Part shown: positions 28,430 through 37,606 of the stretch, piece after piece | How the letters are laid out: every line of letters starts with the position of its first letter | Position numbering within the stretch: position 1 is the first letter of the stretch | Source of the DNA: Acidobacteriota bacterium | GTDB taxonomy: Bacteria; Acidobacteriota; Blastocatellia; RBC074 | DNA length: 64,000 nt | NCBI GenBank assembly: GCA_016196035.1 | Contig: JACPYM010000117.1 | Coordinates: forward strand, 124,001-188,000 | Direction: 5' to 3' | Made by a program: the position numbers and the translations under genes | The notes under the pieces: generated by a model | What the model was told of the DNA's origin: nothing | Seen by the model: only the letters and a program-made list of their open reading frames with translations | Database searches by the model: none

Positions 28430-28460
28430 AAGCGCGGAAAGCCGCCTGGCCTCCGCGCTT
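28430..28460 (-). terminator. Hairpin terminator after lepB
   Basis: A 9-bp perfect stem AAGCGCGGA (28430-28438 with 28452-28460) has a 13-nt loop. On the minus strand it is followed by a T-rich TTGCTTTATC tract. It lies about 33 bp after the lepB stop, so read-through into the next gene is at most partial. Confidence 0.7.
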
Positions 28461-28492
28461 CAATTACATTCATTGCATTCGCATCAGGCTAC

Positions 28493-29140
28493 TCAATCAA
28501 GCTTGCCGAGTCGCTCTGTCGGCATAAAGGGGTAGTAGCGGAAGATCGCTTTGCCATAAATGTATTTCTCCGGCACCAGTCCCCAATAGCGGCTGTCGCT
28601 GCTGTTGCGCCGGTTGTCGCCCATCACGAAGTAATGATGCTCTTTCACCCGCGTCGGCCCGGTCGTGTCTTGCGACAGATATTCGGGGTCGAGGTAATCT
28701 TCGTTCATTTGCACGCCGTTGATATAAAGCTTGCCGTTCTCGACATTGACCTCTTCGCCGGGCAAGCCGACCACGCGCTTGATGTAAGATTTCGAGGGGT
28801 CTTCAGGATAGAGCAGCACGACGATGTCGCCGCGTTTGATCGGCTCGCGGTCGCCCAGCCATTCGCGCAGCGGATAAATGAATTTGTTGACGAAGATGCG
28901 ATCCTGATCGTGCAAGCGCGGCATCATGCTCTGGCCCTCGACACGCACCGGTTGCACCACAAAGACCACGATCAAAACTGCAATCACACCAGCGAAGAAA
29001 ATATCGCGCAACAGCGACTTCGCCTCGTACCACAAGCCGCCCTGGTCATACCCGCCATTGCGCCACGCGCCCAGGTCGTCAATCACACGAATATCGCCAT
29101 CGTCCTCGGGCGCAATGCCCGGATACTTCTCTTTCTTCAT
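28493..29140 (-). CDS. lepB: Signal peptidase I
   Basis: This protease removes signal peptides outside the inner membrane. The 215 residues show a cytoplasmic N-terminus, one membrane helix at about 47-65 ([18 protein letters not shown]), and then the catalytic domain. The serine is in [10 protein letters not shown] near residue 70, and the lysine is in [14 protein letters not shown] near residue 118. The later box [15 protein letters not shown] is also complete. GAGGTGA precedes the ATG with good spacing. It begins the lepB, Yip1-TPR, carA run. Confidence 0.97.
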   Translation of the reverse strand: MKKEKYPGIAPEDDGDIRVIDDLGAWRNGGYDQGGLWYEAKSLLRDIFFAGVIAVLIVVFVVQPVRVEGQSMMPRLHDQDRIFVNKFIYPLREWLGDREPIKRGDIVVLLYPEDPSKSYIKRVVGLPGEEVNVENGKLYINGVQMNEDYLDPEYLSQDTTGPTRVKEHHYFVMGDNRRNSSDSRYWGLVPEKYIYGKAIFRYYPFMPTERLGKLD

Positions 29141-29290
29141 AGTAGGAAATCACCTCGAACGTTCAGTCTGAACCACTAGGCGTTGCTAGCGCGTCCAAAC
29201 GCGGCAAAAGATATTATGCGCACTTGGGCTTGTCAACGCAGCGTTTTGACGTGTTTTCACGCCGACAGGATTGCATCAGGGCCACGCGGC

Positions 29291-29572
29291 TCAATACGAA
29301 ACCTTGCCTTGCAAAGTTGTGTCAATCTCAGCTTGTTTCCCCGTGCCGAATAGGAAGGCTTGCATGTTATCCAAGAGGAACGTCTGGTGATCAGGATTGA
29401 TCGTGCTCAACCCATAATGATTGATGAGTTGATTTTGCGATGCCAGCCACGCCTTCCAGCATGCCTGGCAAATTTCAGCGTGAATCTTTTTGCCCAAAGC
29501 GCTGCCAAAGGGCGCTTTTTCGAGGGCGGGCAGCTTTTGTTTGCAACGCGCGCACGTGATGATTTCTGCCAT
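29291..29572 (-). CDS. YggX-like Fe(II)-trafficking family protein with two CxxC pairs
   Basis: The ATG at 29572 is selected by an AAGGAGAAGG site; it gives 93 residues, near the usual 90. The core ALGKKIHAEICQACWKAWLASQNQLINHYGL, followed by HQTFLLDNMQAFLFG, follows the pattern of YggX (LGKRIYENVSKEAWAAW, LINEYRL and FFFG). Unlike E. coli YggX, which has one conserved cysteine, this protein has CARC at 7-10 and CQAC at 35-38, which could form a zinc or iron ribbon. YggX proteins are linked to iron handling and protection from oxidative damage. A role in iron is inferred. The gene stands alone, 150 bp upstream of lepB on the same strand-side, beside the IS1 remnant. Confidence 0.82.
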   Translation of the reverse strand: MAEIITCARCKQKLPALEKAPFGSALGKKIHAEICQACWKAWLASQNQLINHYGLSTINPDHQTFLLDNMQAFLFGTGKQAEIDTTLQGKVSY

Positions 29573-29684
29573 ACGAAAACCTTCTCCTTGTCTGCGGAAG
29601 ATAATGAAAATTGGTGTCATTCCGTGAGAAAGGGCATCTTAGCACAGGCCGCGCCGCTGCCGCAGCGCCCTATTGACAATCCCG

Positions 29685-30500
29685 GGTAGTGGGGCAAGGG
29701 GGTGGGATAGTGGATAATCTGATGTGATGATCACTATCACCCTTAAATGCCATCACTGCGGCAGTGAAGAGCTTGTGCGTGATGGACGCACGCGCAATGG
29801 AAAACAACGTTACTGGTGTCGCGCTTGTCAGCGTAGCAGTCGTGATACGCCACGACCTGGCGGCTACAGTAAGCTGAACAAGACCAAATTCTCAAAGCCT
29901 ACGAGGAACGCAGTTCTTTGCGTGGTTTGGAACGAGTTTTTGGTGTCTCACGCAAAACGGTCAGTGTTTGGCTCAAAAAAAGGGGGCCGCACTCCCACCT
30001 TTGAGCGAAACTCTGATTGAGCCGGATCAGACACTGGGCAGCGAGCTGGAACTCGATGAACTGTGGTCATTCGTGCTCAAAAAAAAGCCGTAAACGCTGG
30101 GTCTGGGTGGCACTGTGCCGTCAGACGCGGCAAATCGTCGCCTTTGCGATTGGCAATCGCAGTGCAGCGACTTGCCGAAAGCTTTGGCAGCAGATACCGC
30201 CAGTTTACCGACAAGCGCATTGTTACACCGATTTCTGGTAGGCTTATCAAAAAGTCGTCCCGACAGCACAACACACACCTGGTGGCAAGGAGAGCGGACT
30301 AACTGCTCACGTCGAGCGCTGGAACAACACGCTGCGCCAACGGCTTGCTCGGTTTGTCAGAAAAACGTTGTCGTTCTCAAAGTCAGATCGCATGCACAAG
30401 ATTTGTCTGCGATCGTTTATTCACTACTACAATCTATCAGTGGGCAAACTTGATGGTTGGAAAATGGAAGCTGTATATCCCACCCCATTACCCCACTACC
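29685..30500 (+). mobile_element. Degenerate IS1-family insertion sequence
   Basis: The element is 816 bp, close to IS1. Terminal inverted repeats of 25 bp (29685-29709 and 30476-30500) match at 23 positions and begin GGTAGTGGGG. Both orfs are broken. No 8-9 bp target duplication is visible: the left flank reads CAATCCCG and the right flank TCCAACTT. This suggests an adjacent deletion or rearrangement after insertion. The right end abuts an ABC permease remnant. Confidence 0.9.
29724..30004 (+). pseudogene. IS1-family InsA, frameshifted
   Basis: The N-terminal part starts at a GTG or the next ATG and reads CHHCGSEELVRDG, followed by GKQRYWCRACQ, which is the zinc-finger of IS1 InsA. At about 29871-29873 one base is missing; in the other frame the sequence continues as AEQDQILKAYEERSSLRGLERVFGV and SRKTVSVWLKKRGP, the helix-turn-helix region, and stops at 30004. 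With a single base restored the frame would be whole, so decay is recent or slow. Confidence 0.85.
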
Positions 30501-30511
30501 TCCAACTTTAA
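29980..30511 (+). pseudogene. IS1-family InsB transposase, frameshifted and with a nonsense codon
   Basis: The reading frame would be entered from InsA by a shift at an A7 tract near 29974-29980, like the programmed frameshift of IS1. It reads LELDELWSFV (first catalytic Asp), then needs a second shift at an A8 tract near 30079-30086, continues KRWVWVALCRQTRQIVAFAIG to YTDFW (second Asp), meets TAG at 30239-30241, and continues to [20 protein letters not shown] (catalytic Glu region). The element cannot make an active transposase. Confidence 0.87.
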
Positions 30512-30711
30512 TTGGTCTGGCAATCGGTCTTACGCTAGCTTTTATACTGGCTCGCTTAATGGAGAGCCTACTTTATGAAGTTACCAGCTATGACGCCCTA
30601 TCAGTCATTTCGTCTGTAGTTCGGCTCGCATCTGTCGCACTGTTGGCCTGTTTTTTCCCGGCACGGCGAGCGATGAAGATATCTCCAGTGTCTGCACTCA
30701 AAAATGAGTAG
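30502..30711 (+). pseudogene. ABC permease (FtsX/MacB-like, ADOP type) C-terminal remnant
   Basis: Seventy codons remain. They encode [37 protein letters not shown] and LLACFFPARRAMKISPVSAL, then KNE and stop. This is the final membrane helix and the PARRA-P-ALR-E tail of the MacB/ADOP permeases abundant in Acidobacteria. The rest of the gene (usually about 730 more residues) is absent on both sides of the IS1 element. The open frame extends upstream into the IS but that part is not permease. It is a deletion scar and not a functional gene. Confidence 0.85.
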
Positions 30712-30747
30712 GGATGGGAAAGTGGCCCTGTTGCGGAGTCGGCTCAG

Positions 30748-32283
30748 TTACCGATCCAATCGCTTGCTTCTATCTTCCACCTTCGGCGCAATCTCGCCTG
30801 CCGCCACAATCGCATTGGCCAGCACAGTCGAATCAATCTGCGCCGATTGCGGATCAATCAGCGTTTTCGCGCCCTTCAGCATTGCGTAACCGTCGCCGCC
30901 ATCCGCCACAAAAGAAGTGCAGGCTAATGTGTAGGTTTTCTTCTCATCCAGCGGCTGGCCGTTGACCGTGACTTTGACCACGCGCGAACCGGCAGGCTTA
31001 CGACCATCGAAATCGAATTCCACGCCGGACACGTGCGGGAAGCGGCCGCTCTCGCTTTCTTCGACGACTTGGCTGACGCCGTTTTCCAGTGCGGCGCGCA
31101 AGATAGCGCCGGTCACTTCCAGCTTCACCACCGGATTTTCAAACGGCAGAATCGCCAGTGTATCGCGTTTGCTCAAGGCCCCTGCCGCGAAGATTTTGTT
31201 GACGCGCACCGAACCGCCGTTGAGCAAGCCTACGTCCGCGCCCGTCGCCTGTTTGAAAGCATCGGCGATGAAATTGCCGAGGTTGGTTTCCTTGGTGCGA
31301 TTGGCCAGCGTCGTCGCATCGAGTTCGACCGAAGTGCGCCCCACTGGCTTATCCAGTTCCGCCGAAACTTTGTCTTCGTATTCCTTGATGGTTGCCGCCA
31401 CTGCCGGATCATCTGGCGTCGTGCTGGTCACAGGCAGGCCCGCCCAATCCATGCTGAGGAGCTTGCCCGAACGCGCGTCTACGTTCAGGTCAATGCGGCC
31501 CAGCAAGCGCGCGTCCTGCCCCCATTTGAAAATCGGCGTGCGTCCGGCCAGTGATTGCAGCAATTCATGTTCGTGGCCGCCGATGATGACGTCGGCCAGT
31601 CCGGTGGCGGCCAGCCGCTTGTCTTCGCTCATCGTCAAATGCGTGACGGCGATGATGAGCTTGGCTCCTTGCGCGCGCATACGTTTGACCAGCACGCGCG
31701 CCGTCAGCAGCGGATCAACAAACCGGATGCTATTGCCGGGCTTCGAACTCGTCGCCGTATCGGTTGTCAGCAAGCCGAACAAGCCGACTTTAACGCCGCC
31801 GATGTTGCGAAGGACAAAGCGCGGCATGCCGTTGAACGGTTGATTGGTGCGCCGGTCAATCACGTTGGAGCCGAGCCAGCCGAACTTCGATTCCTTCATC
31901 CGCGCGCTCAAGAGGTCAGGGCCGAAATCGAATTCGTGATTGCCAAGACAGGCGTAATCCAAGCCCAGCGCATTCCACGCCGCGATCATCTGTTGCCCTT
32001 TGAAAATCGTCGAAGCGACCGACGGCGAAATCGTGTCACCCGCCAATAAAAACAAGGTATTCGGCGCTTCGGCCAAAATCTTTTTGCGCAAGGTAGCGAT
32101 GCGCGCCAGCCCCGCGCTCTTGCCGCCATCCAGCGCGGCGGTTTGGTAAACGTCGTTGAGTTGCAACAGCGTAATGCGCGTGACCGACTGCGATTTGGCT
32201 TGCGCAAACGTGGCAGTGCTGAAGCAGGCGCAAAGCAAGAGAGCGCCAAACAGCAAACGAGAGAAAGACGTGCGGGAAAACAT
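30748..32283 (-). CDS. Periplasmic 5'-nucleotidase / UshA-family metallophosphatase
   Basis: The 511-residue protein has a signal peptide ([20 protein letters not shown]). The metallophosphatase domain has [16 protein letters not shown] (the family DxH is replaced by DVY here), [24 protein letters not shown] and the GGHEHELLQ motif. The C-terminal 5'-nucleotidase domain (about 325-500) has [31 protein letters not shown] and [14 protein letters not shown], which bind the nucleotide base. It probably hydrolyses nucleotides or sugar phosphates outside the cell membrane. The usual first motif, DxHG, reads NDVYQ, so one metal ligand may differ. Its 3' end faces the ADOP remnant. Confidence 0.92.
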   Translation of the reverse strand: MFSRTSFSRLLFGALLLCACFSTATFAQAKSQSVTRITLLQLNDVYQTAALDGGKSAGLARIATLRKKILAEAPNTLFLLAGDTISPSVASTIFKGQQMIAAWNALGLDYACLGNHEFDFGPDLLSARMKESKFGWLGSNVIDRRTNQPFNGMPRFVLRNIGGVKVGLFGLLTTDTATSSKPGNSIRFVDPLLTARVLVKRMRAQGAKLIIAVTHLTMSEDKRLAATGLADVIIGGHEHELLQSLAGRTPIFKWGQDARLLGRIDLNVDARSGKLLSMDWAGLPVTSTTPDDPAVAATIKEYEDKVSAELDKPVGRTSVELDATTLANRTKETNLGNFIADAFKQATGADVGLLNGGSVRVNKIFAAGALSKRDTLAILPFENPVVKLEVTGAILRAALENGVSQVVEESESGRFPHVSGVEFDFDGRKPAGSRVVKVTVNGQPLDEKKTYTLACTSFVADGGDGYAMLKGAKTLIDPQSAQIDSTVLANAIVAAGEIAPKVEDRSKRLDR

Positions 32284-32330
32284 TTAGGGAAACCTCCGAA
32301 ACCGTTAAATTGTGTTTTGAAAAGTACGTC

Positions 32331-32404
32331 CTGATTCCAGCATCCTGACTCCCGACTCCCTTAAAGGAAAACAGACGTCAGGAATGAGGAATCAGGAGCC
32401 AGCG
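32331..32404. repeat. Heptamer inverted pair GACTCCC / GGAATCA
   Basis: Units GATTCCA, GCATCCT, GACTCCC, GACTCCC face units GGAATGA, GGAATCA, GGAGCCA. The two sides match imperfectly as inverted repeats and could form a hairpin downstream of cca. Confidence 0.7.
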
Positions 32405-32462
32405 AATCGTACCGGATTGTCTTGCTGCTAACGATACAAAGCCTTGCCTGTCTCAAGCTGAG

Positions 32463-33869
32463 CTAACCACCTTGCGCCACCATCTTCTGCGCGGCCTCAC
32501 GCGCTTCCGCCAACGTCCGCACCGCGCCATCCAATTGCAATTCATAAACGGTATGCGTGATTTCACCAATGCGTTTGCCCGGCTCTAAACCCAATTCAAG
32601 CACGTGGCGGCCCAGCAAGAGCGGCGCGGGCGCGCGCTCTGCAATGCCCAACGCAAGCACGCGATTGTGAAACCACTCTTCGGCCACTGGTTGAGGTTCG
32701 CCCTCACGGCCCAGGCAATCGGCGCGCGCGACGCGGTAAAGCAACTCCGGTTCGACCTGCAACGCGAGGCGGCGAAACATGCCGTCGGTGACGGTCGCGC
32801 GCACTTTGTTCCAGCGGTACGGGATGTCGTGCAACCGCGCCAACGCCACGGCCTGTTTGCGCACGTCGTAACCATCAAAGGTGAACACTTTCAGCCGTTC
32901 GAGAAAGCGTTCAGCCAACAGCGCGCCCGCCGCTTCGTGGCCGGCAGCTTTGACGGTGTCGCCTTCAACTTTTGTCGTCACAGGCTTGCCGAAATCGTGA
33001 CAGAGCGCGCCCAGCATCACGGCCAATTGCTTCGGGCGCGGCAGGTCGTCAATCAGCTTGCGCGCTTCGTCGAGCACCATGCCGTTGTGCGTGAACACAT
33101 CGCCTTCGGGATGCGTGCGCGGGTTTTGCGGACAATCAATCAATGCGTGCACTTCGGGCCAAAGCTTTTCGGTGATAGCCAACTCGCACGCCGCCCACCA
33201 GCCGACGGAAGGCCGCCGCGCCGCCAGCAACCATTTCTCGACTTCGGCCCAAATGCGTTCGGCGGGCAAATCTGACAGATCAATCGAACGGCACAGCGCG
33301 ACCGTCGCAGGTTCGATGGTGAATTCAAAGCGCGCGGCGAATTGCATGGCACGCAGCACGCGCAGGCTGTCTTCGACAAACGTGCTCGGATCAACCACAC
33401 GAATCAGGCGCGCTTGCAAATCGGCGCGGCCCCCGTGCGGGTCAATGATCTCATCGGTCAACGGGTCATACAGCAGCGCATTGATCGTGAAATCGCGCCG
33501 CCGCGCCGCTTCGGCAAACGTCATGAACGGATCGCCCGTCACCTCGAAGCCGCGATGCCCGCGCCCGACCTTCGATTCGCGGCGCGGCAGACTGACATCC
33601 ACCACGAAGCTCTGCCCCGCCTCACGCACCTTGAGTTTGTACACCGTGAAGGCCTCGCCCACCGCATCCACCCGGCCCAGCGTCCTGAGCAGCGCTTTCA
33701 ACCGCGTCGCTTCCAGCCCGTAACACTCAATGTCGTAATCGGTGCCCTGGTCATCGGTCGTCTGCCCGCCGCTGCGCACGAATTCGCGCACCCAGCCGCC
33801 GACGAGCAAGGCGCGCCCCCCTGCTACGTTCACTGTCTGACAGATTTTTATAACGGCGGGAGAAATCAT
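32463..33869 (-). CDS. cca: CCA-adding enzyme / tRNA nucleotidyltransferase with HD domain
   Basis: The enzyme adds or repairs the 3' CCA of tRNA. The class II nucleotidyltransferase head shows [14 protein letters not shown] and [10 protein letters not shown] (catalytic acidic pair), then [26 protein letters not shown] and the template motif [18 protein letters not shown]-terminal HD domain (residues about 270-390) has [14 protein letters not shown] and [13 protein letters not shown], similar to CCA enzymes with phosphatase/phosphodiesterase activity. At 468 residues it is in the normal range. The first nucleotide-binding motif has GGWVRE where GGxVRD is more common. The gene is monocistronic, between repeats. 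Confidence 0.93.
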   Translation of the reverse strand: MISPAVIKICQTVNVAGGRALLVGGWVREFVRSGGQTTDDQGTDYDIECYGLEATRLKALLRTLGRVDAVGEAFTVYKLKVREAGQSFVVDVSLPRRESKVGRGHRGFEVTGDPFMTFAEAARRRDFTINALLYDPLTDEIIDPHGGRADLQARLIRVVDPSTFVEDSLRVLRAMQFAARFEFTIEPATVALCRSIDLSDLPAERIWAEVEKWLLAARRPSVGWWAACELAITEKLWPEVHALIDCPQNPRTHPEGDVFTHNGMVLDEARKLIDDLPRPKQLAVMLGALCHDFGKPVTTKVEGDTVKAAGHEAAGALLAERFLERLKVFTFDGYDVRKQAVALARLHDIPYRWNKVRATVTDGMFRRLALQVEPELLYRVARADCLGREGEPQPVAEEWFHNRVLALGIAERAPAPLLLGRHVLELGLEPGKRIGEITHTVYELQLDGAVRTLAEAREAAQKMVAQGG

Positions 33870-33915
33870 CGGCGCGGATTATGGCGTGTTTGCGCTAGAA
33901 TTTCACTCGACTTGT

Positions 33916-34107
33916 GATGCAGTACCGGGAGCGGTAGCGACTGAGTGATTTCGCCTGTGTGTTTATCGGAATGACCCGGTCGCTTGTATGTTCGACAAGC
34001 TGCCAGCTTGTCGAAGTCTCCGCTGGCAGCTAATTGGTTTAACGGCCAGGCCTCGACAAGCTGGCAGCTTGTCGAACAACCGGGTCGCTACCTCCCGGTA
34101 CTGCATC
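33916..34107. repeat. 192-bp nested palindromic element
   Basis: Terminal inverted repeats of 24-26 bp (33916-33941 and 34084-34107) begin GATGCAGTACCGGGA. Inside are two near-identical palindromes, 33991-34015 and 34053-34075, each of the form TCGACAAGCTGxCAGCTTGTCGA. The whole can fold as a cruciform with side hairpins. It ends 33 bp before the small gene at 34140. It is MITE-like in form; no coding capacity is seen. Confidence 0.8.
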
Positions 34108-34139
34108 GTTCGTCATCACGAAAAAGGAGAAGGAAACCT

Positions 34140-34403
34140 ATGAAGCTTTGGCAAAAAATTATGGTGAATGGCGGCGCGCGCGTCGCCCGCAAGGTCGGCA
34201 AATCCATGCCCCTGGTCGGCACGGCGGTCGTAATCGGCTTGATGGGCTACGAAATCAAAAAGAAGGGCTTGGTGAAAGGCGTTGTCAACACGGCGCTCGA
34301 CGCGACGCCCGTGCTTGGCACGGCGAAGAACGTCATTGAACTTTTCACGGGGGATTGGCTGGCGGATAAAGATAAGGTCAGGGAGGAAAAGCGGGAAGGC
34401 TGA
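34140..34403 (+). CDS. Small membrane-associated protein of unknown function
   Basis: The start at 34140 is fixed by an AAGGAGAAGG site 6-7 nt upstream. The longer open frame would run through the palindromic element and is rejected. The 87-residue product has an amphipathic basic N-terminus (MKLWQKIMVNGGARVARKVGK), a hydrophobic segment SMPLVGTAVVIGLMGYEI and a second weak one (TALDATPVLGTAKNVIELF), then a very charged tail KDKVREEKREG. It may be peripherally attached to the membrane. I recognise no family. Confidence 0.65.
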   Translation: MKLWQKIMVNGGARVARKVGKSMPLVGTAVVIGLMGYEIKKKGLVKGVVNTALDATPVLGTAKNVIELFTGDWLADKDKVREEKREG

Positions 34404-34574
34404 AGTCTTCGGTACGCCCGACAAACTCGTTCCAAGAATCGGCAACAATCAGGTAAACGACATAATTGCAGGGAGTATCAGCATACATAACAACGTGTTC
34501 TACAGGCACGGGCTGTAGCTTACAACGCTCATTGGTCGCACTGCACTAAAATGAATGTTCGGCAAAAACTGACC

Positions 34575-35267
34575 CTACCTATCTGGAATGACCTTCAGAT
34601 TCGACAAGTAACCTCCCTGCCCAGGCCCTACCCATAGGCCAACACCTCCGCCCTTCCGATTGCTCAGTTCCTCAACCACTAGGCTTGGCTCCTTGGCATC
34701 GTTGACGTAAACACTCACCTTCGACTTTTGAATGACAATCTTGGCGTGGAACCAAGTATCACCATCTGGAGCAGGGACAATAGGCTTCTCGTATTGATCG
34801 GGTTTGTCTTTGCGAAGGTCAAACCAATGGTATTTCGGGTGAGAGATATACTGGACTGCATGCGACTTCCGCACCGGATCTTCGGCGCGAAAGTTGAAAG
34901 GACGGAAGTAAACTGCATCGTGAGTCGTATCATCAACGACACGAAAGGCGACACCCAGGAAGTTACTTTGAGGCGGGTTACTTTGTCCGAGAGCGTCAAA
35001 CTCAATGACTCCGTCCGTAAACTTGATGCCAGTCAGGGCGACCACCCATTCGTCTTTCTCTGAAAATTCCTTTTTCGTTGGTTGGATTTTCAGCGCGGGT
35101 TTCCCTTTGACGTTTTCTACCCACTTGAGGCTGACTTCAGCCGTAACCTTCGCCGCCTTCTCTTCCGCGAGCGCCTTCAAATCAGGTGTGATGGTTTTCT
35201 GCTGTGCAATCGCCGACCCAGCGAAGACCGAGAGCACAATGAGCCTCAGTAGCATGTATCGCATCAT
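34575..35267 (-). CDS. Secreted DUF1080/LamG-like protein
   Basis: The 230-residue product has a signal peptide (LLRLIVLSVFAGSAIAQ). The body resembles the concanavalin/LamG-like jelly roll of DUF1080 or laminin-G-like proteins: FTDGVIEFDALGQSNPPQ, FLGVAFRVVDDTTHDAVYFRP, the WFDLRKDKPDQYEKP segment, WFHAKIVIQKSKVSVYVND and GGVGLWVGPGQGGYLSNL near the end. Many DUF1080 proteins bind or cleave carbohydrates; no catalytic site can be named here. AAAGGT precedes the ATG. The codons are somewhat more AT-rich than neighbours, which might indicate transfer. Confidence 0.78.
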   Translation of the reverse strand: MMRYMLLRLIVLSVFAGSAIAQQKTITPDLKALAEEKAAKVTAEVSLKWVENVKGKPALKIQPTKKEFSEKDEWVVALTGIKFTDGVIEFDALGQSNPPQSNFLGVAFRVVDDTTHDAVYFRPFNFRAEDPVRKSHAVQYISHPKYHWFDLRKDKPDQYEKPIVPAPDGDTWFHAKIVIQKSKVSVYVNDAKEPSLVVEELSNRKGGGVGLWVGPGQGGYLSNLKVIPDR

Positions 35268-35372
35268 AATTGACCTTTCTGTAGAAGGCTGACCCGCAGA
35301 TCACACCATGTCCGTTCTGAGGGACATTCGCGTATATGTCATCTGAGCAACGACCCGCCACCGAACATGAGG

Positions 35373-36800
35373 TTATTGTCCTTCGCAAACACGCGCCGTC
35401 TGCAACAATCTCGACTCATCAAACGGCTTCCCAACCAACTGCAAACCAATCGGCAAACCTTCGCTCGAACTCCCACACGGCACGCTGATACCCGGCAGGC
35501 CCACCAGATTGAGCGTCACCGTGTAAATGTCGCCCAGGTACATCGCCAGCGGATCATCCGACTTTTCGCCGATCTTAAAGGGCGGCGTCGGCGCGGTCGG
35601 CGTGGCAATTACGTCGCAGTGTTCAAAAGCCCGCTCGAAATCTTGCACCAGCATCGTGCGCACGCGCTGGGCTTTTTCGTAATAGGCGTCGTAATAACCT
35701 GACGACAACGCGAAGGTACCGAGCATGATGCGGCGTTTGACTTCGGCGCCGAAGCCCAGGTCGCGCGTCTTGCGATACAGCTCGGCCAGCGTGCGCGCTT
35801 CTTCGGCGCGGAAGCCGTAGCGCACGCCATCGTAACGCGCCAGATTCGACGAAGCCTCCGCCGTAGCGATGATGTAATAGGCAGCAATCGCATACTGGGT
35901 GTGCGGCAAATGCACTTCGACAAGCTGCGCGCCTTGCGCTTCCAGTTGTTTGAGCGCGGCTTCGACGCTGGCTTTGACTTCGGGGTGCAAGCCTTCGCCA
36001 AAGCATTCGGGCGGGACGCCGATGCGCAAGCCCTGCACACCGGCATTCAAATGCGCTGTGTAATCGGGCACGTCCACGTTTGCCGAGGTCGCGTCGTAAC
36101 GGTCGCGTCCGGCGATGACTTGCAACACGCGCGCGGCGTCTTTGACCGTGTGCGCGAAGGGGCCGATTTGATCAAGCGAGGAGGCAAAGGCCACCAGGCC
36201 GTAGCGCGACACGCGGCCATAGGTTGGTTTCAACCCGACTACGCCACAGAACGAGGCTGGTTGGCGAATCGAGCCGCCCGTGTCGGAGCCGAGGGAAACG
36301 GGCACGCAATCCGCCGCGACGGCGATGGCGGAACCGCCGGAACTGCCGCCGGGCACGTAGTCGGGATTGTGCGGGTTGCGCGCGGGGCCAAAGGCGGAGT
36401 TTTCATTCGAGCCGCCCATCGCAAATTCGTCGAGGTTGGTTTTGGCGACGATGATCGCGCCGGCGGCTTCGAGTTTGGCGACGGCGGTGGCGGTGTACGG
36501 CGGCGCGTAATCGCCGAGGATGCGCGAACCGGCGGTCGTGCGCAGTCCGGTCGTGCACATGTTGTCTTTGATGGCAACGGGAATGCCGGCCAGCGGCTGC
36601 GTTTGCAGTTGTGTTTGAATCTCTGCGTCGAGCGCGTGGGCGCGTTCGAGCGCGGCCTTGCGGTTGATCGTCAGAAAGGCGTTGAGGCGCGGATTGGCCG
36701 CTTCGATGCGGTCGAGCGCCGCGCTGACAACGTCGCTCGGTTTGGCCTCACCGGTGGCGTAGAGCCTGTGAATGGCTTCGATGGTGCGGGTTTCGTTCAA
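35373..36800 (-). CDS. gatA: Asp-tRNA(Asn)/Glu-tRNA(Gln) amidotransferase subunit A
   Basis: GatA supplies ammonia from glutamine to convert mischarged Glu-tRNA(Gln) or Asp-tRNA(Asn). The amidase signature is intact: catalytic lysine in [15 protein letters not shown], cis-serine and nucleophile in [11 protein letters not shown] and [18 protein letters not shown]. Family motifs continue through [19 protein letters not shown] and [10 protein letters not shown]. The 475 residues end in [12 protein letters not shown], about ten residues short of many homologues but past the core. It is separated from gatC by a DUF4440 gene, in the same direction. gatB is not in the window. Confidence 0.97.
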   Translation of the reverse strand: MNETRTIEAIHRLYATGEAKPSDVVSAALDRIEAANPRLNAFLTINRKAALERAHALDAEIQTQLQTQPLAGIPVAIKDNMCTTGLRTTAGSRILGDYAPPYTATAVAKLEAAGAIIVAKTNLDEFAMGGSNENSAFGPARNPHNPDYVPGGSSGGSAIAVAADCVPVSLGSDTGGSIRQPASFCGVVGLKPTYGRVSRYGLVAFASSLDQIGPFAHTVKDAARVLQVIAGRDRYDATSANVDVPDYTAHLNAGVQGLRIGVPPECFGEGLHPEVKASVEAALKQLEAQGAQLVEVHLPHTQYAIAAYYIIATAEASSNLARYDGVRYGFRAEEARTLAELYRKTRDLGFGAEVKRRIMLGTFALSSGYYDAYYEKAQRVRTMLVQDFERAFEHCDVIATPTAPTPPFKIGEKSDDPLAMYLGDIYTVTLNLVGLPGISVPCGSSSEGLPIGLQLVGKPFDESRLLQTARVCEGQ

Positions 36801-36845
36801 ACTGGTGACTCCGACTGCGAAGGAAAGGCGCAGCAGGAAACAAAA

Positions 36846-36927
36846 GTATGGAGTTCGGCCTTTAGGCTGCTTTCGCTCGCCGCCCCGCCACTAGCGGGAC
36901 TGACAAGCTAACGCTTGAACTCCATGC
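36846..36927. repeat. Palindromic dispersed element, copy 2
   Basis: This copy has the same ends as the element at 25023-25094: ATGGAGTTCGGCCTTTAGGC at the left and CAAGCTAACGCTTGAACTCC at the right. The core between them differs. It lies upstream of gatA. Confidence 0.7.
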
Positions 36928-37017
36928 TCTCGTTATTCGGTTGCATCACGGCGTGCGAAAAAGACGAAGTTGGTTGCTGCCCGGTCTTCGTGTTCTTCGT
37001 GGTTGGCTTTTATCGCA

Positions 37018-37045
37018 GCGAGGCGTCTAAGAAACAACGCCTCGC
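37018..37045 (-). terminator. Hairpin after the DUF4440 gene
   Basis: An 8-bp GCGAGGCG stem (37018-37025 with 37038-37045) has a 12-nt loop and lies 17 bp after the stop of the DUF4440 gene. No clear T-tract follows, so termination strength is doubtful. Confidence 0.4.
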
Positions 37046-37061
37046 CCGCAGGCAGTTCGCC

Positions 37062-37496
37062 TTAGCCCTCGGCGCGATTCTCGACGCGATATTTTTCCGG
37101 CACTTCTTCCAGATCGGTCGTGTGCGCAAGGGCCAACATCCAGCGTCCATGCCGCAACACGAAAACATCGGTGAAGCTGACGGCGGTGATTTCTTCGGCG
37201 CCCTCGTTGTCGCGCGTCTTGCTGAGTTGGATGCCGGTCACGATGGCGGTGTCGGCAAAGACGTTGACGCGCAACTCTTCGCCCCAGAGCGCCACGTATT
37301 TGACCGGAATCGCGGCAATCAATTTGAGGAAATCTTCTTTGTTGACCGGGTCTTCGCCAGGACTGCGGTAGGAAAAATGGTCATAGAGCAAGCGGCCGAG
37401 CGCCGTGATGTTTTTGCTTTTGATCGCCTCGAAGATTTCGACTTCCAGGCGGCGCAGTTCTTGTGGAGTGGTATTGATATTCGAAAATCTGTTCAC
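37062..37496 (-). CDS. NTF2/SnoaL-like DUF4440 protein
   Basis: The 144-residue protein fits the small alpha+beta cone fold of DUF4440/SnoaL-like proteins: an N-terminal helix RRLEVEIFEAIKSKNITALGRLLYDHF, a middle NKEDFLKLIAAIPVKY and the beta-sheet end TDVFVLRHGRWMLALAHTTDL with the common W near the end. There is no signal peptide. Such proteins bind small ligands or act as isomerases, but the substrate cannot be inferred. It lies between gatC (110 bp upstream) and gatA (261 bp downstream), which may be an insertion into an older gatCA pair. Confidence 0.8.
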   Translation of the reverse strand: MNRFSNINTTPQELRRLEVEIFEAIKSKNITALGRLLYDHFSYRSPGEDPVNKEDFLKLIAAIPVKYVALWGEELRVNVFADTAIVTGIQLSKTRDNEGAEEITAVSFTDVFVLRHGRWMLALAHTTDLEEVPEKYRVENRAEG

Positions 37497-37606
37497 GTTG
37501 CATCCTTACTGGTTAACGCCGCGCCGCCTCTTTCAGCGGTTGCCAGCGATTGCTGGACGGCGAGTTGTCATTATCAAGCTGGCTGTTTGGCGGATGGGGT
37601 GAAAAC

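Noticed and set aside
29670-30515. Target-site duplication at the IS1 ends
   Set aside because: The 8-10 bases flanking both ends do not match, so no duplication can be claimed.
33984-34139. N-terminal extension of the small gene at 34140 to the upstream in-frame start
   Set aside because: The extension is entirely encoded by the palindromic element, and an ideal ribosome-binding site stands before 34140.
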